NCBI RefSeq assembly: GCF_014191505.1
Contig: NZ_JACHWS010000005.1
Location: 1 to 64,000, forward strand
DNA: 64,000 nt
Direction of reading: 5' to 3'
From: Hoyosella altamirensis
GTDB taxonomy: Bacteria; Actinomycetota; Actinomycetes; Mycobacteriales; Mycobacteriaceae
Part shown: one piece after another, positions 24,719 to 32,416 of the stretch
Layout: each line of letters begins with the position of its first letter
Position numbering within the stretch: the first letter of the stretch is position 1
Notes under the pieces: model-generated
Told to the model about the DNA's origin: nothing
What the model saw: the letters and a program-made list of their open reading frames with translations, nothing else
Database searches by the model: none
Made by a program: the position numbers and the translations under genes

Positions 24719-27163
24719 TCACGATCTCTCAGCGGGATGCGAGGGCTCCGTTGTGCGCAGGCCCGAGGCGACCACCCGCTCGAGAGCGCGGAGGTCGTCC
24801 TCCATCAAGCGGTACAGCCAGTAGGCGACCACGAAAGCAACGATTATGAACATGGCGGGCACGCTGAGTCCGGTAATCACTTCCTGCACGTCCTCCGGCG
24901 ACAAGAACGTCACCGCATACACGCCGGCCAGCGGGACCAGCGCCGCGATTGGCAGATAAATCATGCAGCGCTTACGCAGCCCCCGCAGCCTCCGCGCATC
25001 GTCGACGGTTGGCTGACCGTGTTTGAGGAACATCGGATAGATGCAGCGCAACAGATAAAAATTGAGAAGAAAGAACGGATAGAGGACTGCCAGCGCCCCA
25101 TGAACGGAAAGAGAACTGAGAAAGTGCAGATACGCACCAGGCGGAAGCGTACCGCCGGACACTTCCAGGCCGATGGGGATGCTGAACGCGGCGGTGAGCC
25201 AGAACCCGAAGATCACCATTACGACGCGGTCCCCTAGCAACAGGGTATCCGCTCGCACATGCGCGAGAGTCTCTGGATCGTATTGCTTTCCCTTGCGAAG
25301 GCCCCGGGGAATAACCAGAAGCCGTCGGCCAAAGGTCAGTAGCAGCACAGCGCCGATCGGCCAGAGGATCCCATTTGTGAGCCCCACGGCTGTCCAGAAG
25401 GCGGCCTCCGTCGCGGCATCCGTTTTGCCGATGATGAGCGAGTGGTTGTGTGTGGTGTTGTACACCCCAGCGAGAGCATTCGGTGCGGCAATCGCAAGGA
25501 ACGCGATCGGGAACAGCCAGCGCTCCATCCGGGCACGCCAGCTTCGCGGTGGCGGGTCGACGAGGTCGCGCGCATGTGGATCGAGGCAGAGCTCGAACTG
25601 CTGCGCGAGGATCGCGCCTGAGGACCAGCGGTCGTCACGGTCGCTCTCCAGGCACACACGCAGGACCCGCAGGAGCGTGGCCGGACAGTCAACCGGCACC
25701 GTCGCCTCAGCTTCCGGTGCAATTCCCTGTTCCCGCAGATCGAGCATATTGCCGAGCGCGACCTGCGTCTCCGCTGACAGCGACTCCTCTCCGAAAGGCC
25801 GCTTCCCGGTGAGCAGCTCCCACAGGACAACTCCGAGGGAGTAGATGTCGCTCCGGGTGTCGAGATCAGCCGGTGTCCGGCCATGTCCGGGATGGCATGC
25901 TTCGAGCTGTTCGGGCGACATGTAGGCGAGCGACCCGCCGAAGTAGGAGACGGGATTATCACCTGCGATCTCGTTGCTGAAGCTGATGTTGAAGTCAGCG
26001 AGCTTAGGGACACCGTCGGTGGTCAGGAGGATGTTCGCTGGCTTCACGTCCCGGTGCAGCACGCCGTGGTCGGCCGCATAATCGAGGGCGAGAGCAAGAC
26101 ATCTCCCCAGCCAGGCAACCGCTTCCGGCCAGGACATCGCGCTGATCATCATGCGCACAGGGGACTCGCTGGGACGGATCGCCGCCTTCTCAGCCAGAAC
26201 GTCATCTATCGCGTCGAGCAGGAGTCGGCCCGTACGATCGTCCGGTGGAGTCGACCGGACACGCTGCAGAACGCCCTGCAACGTGCCGCCGGCAACATAC
26301 TGCATGTACAGCAGCCGGGCATTGTGGCTGCGCAGCACCCGCTGGTCGAAAACGCGAACGATGTAATCGTGGTCAAGTTGCGCGAGCGTTTGAGGCTCTG
26401 TCCCGTGATCATGCGAGACCTTGACGGCCACAAGGCGCTGCATGGATCGCTGGCGTGCGAGGAAGACACGCGCGAAGGCGCCACTGCCGAGCGATAACAA
26501 AAGATCGAAGTCGTCGAGTTGCTGACCCACCTCGACGTCGTCGAGCGTGGGACGTGCGGCGCCCGGAGCCGTGGCCGCCCGGCTGCCCACAGATCGGTCA
26601 CTCTTCGGAGGGCTCGCGGCGGTGCGAGTAGCAGACTCGTCGAGCCAGCCGGTGCCGGGCTGCGGTGCGGTTCGGTCGTCGGGAAGTTGCGTGTCTTCTC
26701 CGAGCATCTCCCCGAGCCGCACAGCATTTCCGGGATACCGCCGCTGATACTCACTGAGTGAAACGTTCTCTCCGGCTTGTCTGCGGACAGTGAACTCCAC
26801 CGCGATCAGATCGGCAGGCAAGGGAGCGGATTGCAATTCTGGGAACTCCGCAACATACTCACTCAGCCGCTTTGGGTTATGGAACTCCAACCATCGAAAA
26901 TGCAGATCGACCTTGATGAGTTCCATTAGCGAGAGCCGGCGCAACTCAGGAGATGTGGACACAAACCGGCGCAGCTCAGGTGGCTGGCCCTGAGACTCCC
27001 ACTCGAGCGCAAAGCGCCGGGCTACATCCGCTGGTACAGAAAGCCCCTGCGTCACGCCCTGCGCTGCCCAGCTCAGGCCACTGCGGGACGCTGCCTCCGC
27101 TTCGGCCCGCGAACGACGTGATTCCTTCATCGTGCACCGACCGCCCAGTCGTCCTGGTATCAC
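24719..27163 (-). CDS. Polytopic Ser/Thr protein kinase with atypical DFN motif
   Basis: This 814-residue kinase has an N-terminal helical region (about 40-155) ending in RRQAGENVSLSEYQRRYPGNA, similar to the leader of planctomycete-type kinases. The catalytic domain (218-515) has LGSGAFARVF, Lys248 in VAVKVS, HRDVKPANILL (Asp372), DFN instead of DFG at 390-392, and YMSPEQL. An insertion of about 40 residues lies near 303-345. The C-terminal 260 residues hold six or seven transmembrane helices, unlike the single-span PknA/PknB kinases. The GTG at 27163 is 9 bp after TATCCT; ATG 27130 is the alternative. It heads a leftward set with a lipoprotein and an FHA-HTH regulator. Confidence 0.88.
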   Translation of the reverse strand: MIPGRLGGRCTMKESRRSRAEAEAASRSGLSWAAQGVTQGLSVPADVARRFALEWESQGQPPELRRFVSTSPELRRLSLMELIKVDLHFRWLEFHNPKRLSEYVAEFPELQSAPLPADLIAVEFTVRRQAGENVSLSEYQRRYPGNAVRLGEMLGEDTQLPDDRTAPQPGTGWLDESATRTAASPPKSDRSVGSRAATAPGAARPTLDDVEVGQQLDDFDLLLSLGSGAFARVFLARQRSMQRLVAVKVSHDHGTEPQTLAQLDHDYIVRVFDQRVLRSHNARLLYMQYVAGGTLQGVLQRVRSTPPDDRTGRLLLDAIDDVLAEKAAIRPSESPVRMMISAMSWPEAVAWLGRCLALALDYAADHGVLHRDVKPANILLTTDGVPKLADFNISFSNEIAGDNPVSYFGGSLAYMSPEQLEACHPGHGRTPADLDTRSDIYSLGVVLWELLTGKRPFGEESLSAETQVALGNMLDLREQGIAPEAEATVPVDCPATLLRVLRVCLESDRDDRWSSGAILAQQFELCLDPHARDLVDPPPRSWRARMERWLFPIAFLAIAAPNALAGVYNTTHNHSLIIGKTDAATEAAFWTAVGLTNGILWPIGAVLLLTFGRRLLVIPRGLRKGKQYDPETLAHVRADTLLLGDRVVMVIFGFWLTAAFSIPIGLEVSGGTLPPGAYLHFLSSLSVHGALAVLYPFFLLNFYLLRCIYPMFLKHGQPTVDDARRLRGLRKRCMIYLPIAALVPLAGVYAVTFLSPEDVQEVITGLSVPAMFIIVAFVVAYWLYRLMEDDLRALERVVASGLRTTEPSHPAERS

Positions 27164-27227
27164 TACTCGCCCAGGATACGCCCGGTTCGTTACGGTTTAG
27201 GGCACTTGCGCGTCGCGCGCCTTCGCT

Positions 27228-28151
27228 TCAGCGGTATTGCAGGACATCCCGAACGTTGCGCCGGTGAGACCTGCGCAGCACCGGAAATCGGCGCAGTCCG
27301 AGCCGGACAACTGCCTGGGCATACCTCGGCTCGCTGGCTACCCGGTTCTGGTGATGCGGCCGCCCGCCGCACCGACCGGCTTCCCGGCTGATCACCGCCC
27401 GCTCCTCGACGTCCACCACAGGACACGTCGCCACATTCATCGACGTCGCAAACAGGAGCACAGCAGAAAGCGCCTCCCCGGCATGCAGCCACGACTCTGG
27501 GGTGTCTTCAGCCGTCGTGAGCACACACACGTCCGCGAAGTCGGGCTCTAGTCCCCAGTTGGAAAGCCGCGCCGAGCGGGTTGGCAGTCGTGCTGCTGAG
27601 GCGATGGCATCAACGCCCTGGTCATCGAGGACGGTAAGGGCGACACCACGCTGCTCGGCGAAACGCGCGAGTTGCCGCGGCACCGGTGAAAGTGGACCGA
27701 GTGACGCGAGCGGGCGGGTCTCAGTACGCCGGCTATCGAGCGCGAGGAACATCGCCAATTCGTCACCATCCCCACTCACAGAGCGAGAGAGCTGGATGGA
27801 CGCTACAAGCAAGTGATTTCCGGGAACTGGAAACCGCGATACAGTGCTCTCCCAGCCGAGGCCTTTCATTGCGATGACGCCGTGGTGCAAAGCCGTCCCG
27901 CAGCTCACGAGAAGGAGCCTGCTGTCAGGGTCGACCACCCCAGACATCCGCTCAGGATCAGCGAAAAGGTGCAGGCGTGCGCCGTCGTAACGCCACTGCC
28001 ATGGCTGCCGGTTCCAGACTGAAGGAGCGCGGCGCGCGCGGTTCAGGGCTTCACGCACCACTGCGAAATCGGGTGTTTCTGACTGACGCGCGGCAGCATT
28101 CAGCACTTTGTCCACTGGGCTGTAGCCCGGGGTGCTCGGTGGGGTGCTCAT
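27228..28151 (-). CDS. Acg-family nitroreductase-like protein
   Basis: This 307-residue protein has the duplicated nitroreductase fold of the Acg/Rv2032 family. It shows RRAPSVWNRQPWQWRYDG near the N-terminus, DPDSRLLLVSCGTALHHGV, RRTETRPLA, and WLHAGEALSAVLLFATSMNV in the second half. Acg proteins sequester flavin rather than acting as typical nitroreductases, and in mycobacteria they belong to the dormancy (DosR) regulon. The ATG at 28151 follows GGAGTGGCG. The segment from about residue 244 (VDVEERAVISREAGRCGG) is less conserved than expected, so a sequence compromise there is possible. No DosR box was identified. Confidence 0.8.
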   Translation of the reverse strand: MSTPPSTPGYSPVDKVLNAAARQSETPDFAVVREALNRARRAPSVWNRQPWQWRYDGARLHLFADPERMSGVVDPDSRLLLVSCGTALHHGVIAMKGLGWESTVSRFPVPGNHLLVASIQLSRSVSGDGDELAMFLALDSRRTETRPLASLGPLSPVPRQLARFAEQRGVALTVLDDQGVDAIASAARLPTRSARLSNWGLEPDFADVCVLTTAEDTPESWLHAGEALSAVLLFATSMNVATCPVVDVEERAVISREAGRCGGRPHHQNRVASEPRYAQAVVRLGLRRFPVLRRSHRRNVRDVLQYR

Positions 28152-28290
28152 CGCCACTCCATTCGGTACGACTGGTCGCGGATATCGCGGATATCTCTGC
28201 CTCACCAGAATCGCTCTCGAAGGAGTGCTCACGTCACGGCCACAAGCCACGAATTGTGGACCCTTGGTCCCTGAACGGGAGGGACTTTGG

Positions 28291-28884
28291 TCAGCCGGCC
28301 TTCGCGATTGCGGGCGTGATCAATTGCTCGAGCTCTGCAATCACGCTATCCAGAGGCGTCACCGACCGCTCTGCGCGACACAGGATCACCGCGCCCTCGA
28401 TGGATGAGATGATCATGGTGGCCAGGCTCTGCGCGCGGGCCTGGGCGACACCCTCCCCCACTAGCCCTTCGAGTAACGCTTCCTGCCATACCTGGAAGGT
28501 GTCGGCGACAACCTGGGCGTGCTGTTGTTCGTCCTCACCGCCACCGGCGATGACCGCGACGACTGGGCAACCGGCCTGGTAATCGCTCGATTGCAGAATC
28601 TGCGCCCAGAACGCGCGGATCCTGCGCAGCCCCTCGAGCGGTCCATCGGCGATCGACGACTCGATCAGTGCGCTGATGGCTCTGCTCGACCCCTCGAGCG
28701 CCTCCGCAATGATCTGATTTCGGCCTGCTGGAAAGTGGTAGTACACCGAGCCACGCGGCGCCTCACTTCGCGTGAGAATCGCATCAATCGTCACACCTGC
28801 AGACCCTCGTTCGCGCATCAGTTCGATCGCGCTGAAGACCATTCTGTCGCGGGTCTTCACGCGTGAGCCCTGCGCCGCAGCCAT
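28291..28884 (-). CDS. TetR/AcrR-family transcriptional regulator
   Basis: This 197-residue TetR regulator has an N-terminal HTH (RMVFSAIELMRERGSAGVTI, then SEAPRGSVYYHFP) and a ligand-binding C-terminal domain resembling the YxaF/LmrA group (GCPVVAVIAGGGEDEQ). The ATG at 28884 follows GGAGGTGGAAG. It lies upstream of and in the same direction as the Acg-like gene, separated by 140 bp, and diverges from the nucleoside hydrolase operon. It could regulate either neighbour; no operator was identified. Confidence 0.88.
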   Translation of the reverse strand: MAAAQGSRVKTRDRMVFSAIELMRERGSAGVTIDAILTRSEAPRGSVYYHFPAGRNQIIAEALEGSSRAISALIESSIADGPLEGLRRIRAFWAQILQSSDYQAGCPVVAVIAGGGEDEQQHAQVVADTFQVWQEALLEGLVGEGVAQARAQSLATMIISSIEGAVILCRAERSVTPLDSVIAELEQLITPAIAKAG

Positions 28885-29055
28885 CTTCCACCTCCGCACT
28901 CGTGGCACACCGGACTGGCCACCGAAATTCAAGTCTATGTCATCCTGCATGTTCCGGCAGCACGGAAGGGGCCCGGCAGCGCATGACCACACACCCCCAC
29001 CGCGCCCTGTGTTTACACATCGGATAGGTTCGTCAGGGAGTCGAGAGGAGGATCG

Positions 29056-30096
29056 TTGCGCCAGCGGTTGATGTTAGACGTCGATACTGGAATCGACGAT
29101 TCACTCGCGCTCCTGTACCTCCTTGCAAGTCCAGAGGCAGATATTCGTGCCATCGCAGCCACGGGCGGCAACGTAGCCGCGCGGCAGGTCGCCACGAACA
29201 ACCTCGCCTGGCTTGAACTTTGCGGCGCGCCGGATATCGAAGTTGCGCTCGGTTCGGATGTTCCCTTGACGGCGCCCATGCAGACGAGCGAGGAGACGCA
29301 CGGGCCGCAGGGTGTCGGATACGCCGAACTGCCTGAGCCCACCCGGACCCTGTCCAGCCGCAGTGCGGCCGACGTCTGGGTGGATCTGGCACGTAAGCAC
29401 GCGGGCCAGCTCGTCGGCGTCGTGACCGGTCCGCTGACAAACCTGGCGCTTGCCCTCGAGCAGGAGCCCGAACTTCCGTCGATGCTCAAACGTCTTGTCG
29501 TCATGGGCGGTGCGTTCAACCATCCGGGAAACACCACGCCCGTCGCAGAGTGGAACATCTCCGTCGATCCCGAGGCGGCAAAAATCGTTTTCGATGCGTT
29601 CGACGAGGGCACTTCGGCTGAGCCGCCGATCATCTGCGGGCTCAACCTCACCGAACGCATCATCCTGCGACCCGGCCACGTTGCTGAACTCGCGAAGGCA
29701 GCGGGCCTGCCGCCTGAGCGTATCGCCGCAGACGACCCCCTCGGCGAGCGCTCTCGCTGCCCGAACCCCGTGATACGACATCTCTCCGATGCTCTACGGT
29801 TCTACATGGAATTTCACCGGGCCTATGAGCAGGGGTTCATCGCGCACATCCACGATCCGTTCGCCGCTGCGGTGGCGCTCAACCCCCAGTGGGTGCGCAC
29901 GCGCGCAGCGACCGTCGACGTCGAACTCGCCGGCACGCTGACCCGGGGTGCCACAGTGGCCGACTGGGTTGGGATGTGGGGCCGCGCCCCGAATGCGGAC
30001 ATCGCTGTGGCAACCGACCCTGAAGCGTTTATTCAGCACCTCATTGAGCGCGTGGGTGGTTACGCCGCCGCATTCAATGAGTCCAGTGGGGACTAA
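29056..30096 (+). CDS. Inosine-uridine-preferring nucleoside hydrolase family enzyme
   Basis: This 346-residue nucleoside N-ribohydrolase has the calcium-binding N-terminal motif MLDVDTGIDDSLAL (Asp8, Asp10, Asp14, Asp15), GGNVAARQVATNN, the MGGAF loop, NISVDPEAA, and a HDPFAAAVALNP segment with the His/Asp of the active site. It cleaves nucleosides into base and ribose. The start is a TTG preceded by GAGGAGGATCG. The downstream genes, a voltage-sensor-like membrane protein and a complete ECF transporter, are collinear and closely spaced, suggesting a salvage operon that imports and cleaves a nucleoside. Substrate preference (purine, pyrimidine or nicotinamide riboside) is not decided by the sequence. 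Confidence 0.92.
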   Translation: MRQRLMLDVDTGIDDSLALLYLLASPEADIRAIAATGGNVAARQVATNNLAWLELCGAPDIEVALGSDVPLTAPMQTSEETHGPQGVGYAELPEPTRTLSSRSAADVWVDLARKHAGQLVGVVTGPLTNLALALEQEPELPSMLKRLVVMGGAFNHPGNTTPVAEWNISVDPEAAKIVFDAFDEGTSAEPPIICGLNLTERIILRPGHVAELAKAAGLPPERIAADDPLGERSRCPNPVIRHLSDALRFYMEFHRAYEQGFIAHIHDPFAAAVALNPQWVRTRAATVDVELAGTLTRGATVADWVGMWGRAPNADIAVATDPEAFIQHLIERVGGYAAAFNESSGD

Positions 30097-30769
30097 GCCG
30101 GGCAGCGGCAACCATCGCAGGAGCTTTGACCGCGCCGAAGAACTCGAACGCCGCTTCGCCCTGCCCGTCCTGATCGCGGCAATCGTGTCCGTTCCGGCGG
30201 TTTTTCTCACGCTGTTCGACGGCGCGGCAGCAACCACCGGCACAGTCCTGAACTGGCTATCGGCTGTGGTGATTCTCGGGGAGTCGCTGATCCTGCTTTT
30301 CGTCAGCGGCGACGCGATTCGCTGGGCGCGGCGACACTGGTGGACACTCGCCATCGCATTGGTCACGATCCCGGCAGTGTTGCTCACATTCGGGCCAGTA
30401 CAGGTCCTCCGCGCCCTGATGTGGGTCGGTGCCATCCGATTGTTCCGGGTGGGCAGAATCATCAAAGCTGGACGCATCCTCAGCGAGCGGACCGAATTCG
30501 GCCAGCGGCGCACGAGGGCTCTCATTGGCGTGCTGACGGTTCTCGCCGCCGTATTCGTCTTCGTCGCGCTTGCTGACCCGGGAAGTGAGTCGCGGCAGAT
30601 CGCGACGTGGACAGTCAGCCAAGTCGGCGTCATCCCCACCATAATCGCCGGTGTGCTGCTATTTTCCGCGACGGTCATCACGCTGCGATACCGCTCATCG
30701 CGACAGGACAGCGCGGAAACCGGTGATGGGGGCCAGGATGGTGCAACACCGGACAACCAAGACACCTGA
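30077..30769 (+). CDS. Voltage-sensor-like membrane protein without recognisable selectivity filter
   Basis: This 230-residue protein has six hydrophobic helices arranged like a six-segment cation channel. The fourth contains an S4-type array with a basic residue at every third position: Arg121, Arg124, Arg127, Lys130 and Arg133, with Arg112 one turn before. Between the fifth (148-168) and sixth (183-203) helices there is only a short loop, SESRQIATWTVSQVGV, with no TVGYG-like filter. The start at 30077 overlaps the nucleoside hydrolase by 20 bp; a GTG at 30086 is an alternative. Channel activity is unproven; it could be a sensor domain or an anion/proton conductor. Confidence 0.7.
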   Translation: MSPVGTKPGSGNHRRSFDRAEELERRFALPVLIAAIVSVPAVFLTLFDGAAATTGTVLNWLSAVVILGESLILLFVSGDAIRWARRHWWTLAIALVTIPAVLLTFGPVQVLRALMWVGAIRLFRVGRIIKAGRILSERTEFGQRRTRALIGVLTVLAAVFVFVALADPGSESRQIATWTVSQVGVIPTIIAGVLLFSATVITLRYRSSRQDSAETGDGGQDGATPDNQDT

Positions 30770-30847
30770 TAATCTCGACATCGCCGTCGGGGCAGCGGCG
30801 GCTGGCATATCCACTTTGAATCAGCACGATCAACGCAGGAGTGTGGA

Positions 30848-31639
30848 ATGGCGGCCCCGGAGGCCTCTACGGGTGGGAACCTTCTGATACGGCATCGAAT
30901 CTTCATCGGCCTTGGTGCTGCCCTCATTATCGCGACGTACCTGTCACTCGTGTACTGGCGGCCCGAAGGCCTCGCAGACGCCACGGGTGTACCCGCGCTC
31001 GCAGCTCTCGCCGGGAATACGCTTGGCGCGGCGCTGCTCCTCGCCGGTGTCGTGCACCGGCTGCCACTCACGACGGTGGTGCTTATTCCGAGCGCAATCG
31101 CAGTGAACATCGTGGTTGGCCAGATTACGTCGCTGCTGGGTATCCCCCTCTATCTCGATTCGATAGGCACCGTTCTGGTCGCAGCGCTCGCCGGTCCTGC
31201 CGCTGGGGTTGCAACTGGCGTACTGGGAAGCGTGGTCTGGGGGCTGACTCTTGCTCCCGTCGCGGCCGCCTTTGCGGTAGTGGCCGCACTGATTGGGGCT
31301 CTCGCCGGATTGCTCGCGCGAGCGGGATTGTTCCGCCGTTTCTATCTCGTCCCATTCGGCGGAGGGCTGACCGGAATTTGCGCGGCACTCATCGCAGCTC
31401 CGATCGCGGCTTTCGTCTTCGGCGGTGTCACCGGCGGAGGGGCTACTGCCGTAGTCGCTGCCTTGCGCGCGGTCGAGCTCTCGCTACTCGAGTCGACCAC
31501 AATCCAGGGATTGCTCTTCGATCCCCTCGACAAAGCGATCACGTTTACGATGGTTGCGCTGATACTCGCCGCCTTGCCGCTGCGGATCACACAGCAGTTC
31601 ACGTTTGCCGCGCAACACACGCTCAGTACGGCACAATAG
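30848..31639 (+). CDS. ECF transporter substrate-binding (S) component
   Basis: This 263-residue membrane protein has about six helices, including the ECF S-component segment GIPLYLDSIGTVLVAALAGP and AAGVATGVLGSVVWG. It precedes ecfT (6 bp) and ecfA, so the whole transporter is encoded here. The S component determines substrate specificity. Because the first gene of the set is a nucleoside hydrolase, a nucleoside or base is a reasonable guess, but the sequence does not prove it. Confidence 0.85.
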   Translation: MAAPEASTGGNLLIRHRIFIGLGAALIIATYLSLVYWRPEGLADATGVPALAALAGNTLGAALLLAGVVHRLPLTTVVLIPSAIAVNIVVGQITSLLGIPLYLDSIGTVLVAALAGPAAGVATGVLGSVVWGLTLAPVAAAFAVVAALIGALAGLLARAGLFRRFYLVPFGGGLTGICAALIAAPIAAFVFGGVTGGGATAVVAALRAVELSLLESTTIQGLLFDPLDKAITFTMVALILAALPLRITQQFTFAAQHTLSTAQ

Positions 31640-31645
31640 GCAGCG

Positions 31646-32416
31646 GTGCGACTGTATTCCCCCGGGCGATCATGGCTCCATCGCAGAAACCCTTTGGCCA
31701 AACTAGTGGCGGTCATCTGCCTCGCGCTGCTTGTGTTCGCTGTTCCCGCATGGTGGTGGCTCGTTGTGCCACTCGGCGCCCTGCTTACGCTGTCGGTCAC
31801 GGTGCACAACACGCGGCAGATCCTCAAATGGTGGGCTGGCCTGGTATTGCCTTTCGCGGTACTTTCCTTCCTGCTGCAGGGTTTGTTTTTTCCCGAGGGT
31901 GAAACCCTGCTCGCAGGGTTCGGTCCGGCACGGCTGACCGTGGAAGGGCTCGAGTTCGCTGCGCTCTATGCGCTGCGAATCGCAACGATCCTTGCGGCTT
32001 TCGTACTGTTCACCGCGACCACTGCGCCGTCGAGGCTAATGACGTCTTTGACGACCGCGGGCCTGAACCCCAAGATCAGCTACATGGTCACGTCAGGGAT
32101 CGCGCTGATTCCCGCGCTGAATGATCGGGCACAGTCCGTGCTCGCCGCGCAGCGTGCCCGCGGGCTCCAAACGACGGGCAACCTCGCTCACCGCACTCGC
32201 GTGCTCCTTACAGTGGTCAAACCGGTTGTGTTCGGCGTGCTTGCCGACCTCGAACAACGGGCGTTCACGCTCGAACAGCGCGGTTTCGGTTCGCAGGTGC
32301 GGCCGACCGCGTATTCACCAGCACCGTTCTCGGCCGCCGAACGTGCATTCTGTGTTCTCGCGCCAATTGTCACGCTGACGTTCGTCCTCGTCCTGCTCAC
32401 GGTGGGACGCTCATGA
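31646..32416 (+). CDS. ecfT: ECF transporter transmembrane component EcfT
   Basis: This 256-residue EcfT has four or more membrane helices. Two cytoplasmic coupling helices carry the conserved Ala-Arg-Gly type motif in SVLAAQRARGL (about residues 170-180) and a second at VLADLEQRAFTLEQRGFG. It couples ATPase movement to the S component. The start is GTG. Its stop overlaps the ATPase start (ATGA) by 4 bp. Confidence 0.9.
   Translation: MRLYSPGRSWLHRRNPLAKLVAVICLALLVFAVPAWWWLVVPLGALLTLSVTVHNTRQILKWWAGLVLPFAVLSFLLQGLFFPEGETLLAGFGPARLTVEGLEFAALYALRIATILAAFVLFTATTAPSRLMTSLTTAGLNPKISYMVTSGIALIPALNDRAQSVLAAQRARGLQTTGNLAHRTRVLLTVVKPVVFGVLADLEQRAFTLEQRGFGSQVRPTAYSPAPFSAAERAFCVLAPIVTLTFVLVLLTVGRS

Noticed and set aside
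27228-27420. Frameshift in the Acg-like gene
   Set aside because: The tail looks less conserved, but the frame is open to a normal stop and ends with family-like residues (RNVRDVL), so I kept it intact and only flagged it.
29794-31110. Long open frame on the minus strand opposite the nucleoside hydrolase and EcfS genes
   Set aside because: Composition is Arg/Ser/Pro-rich as expected for an antisense shadow, and it overlaps well-supported genes on the other strand.
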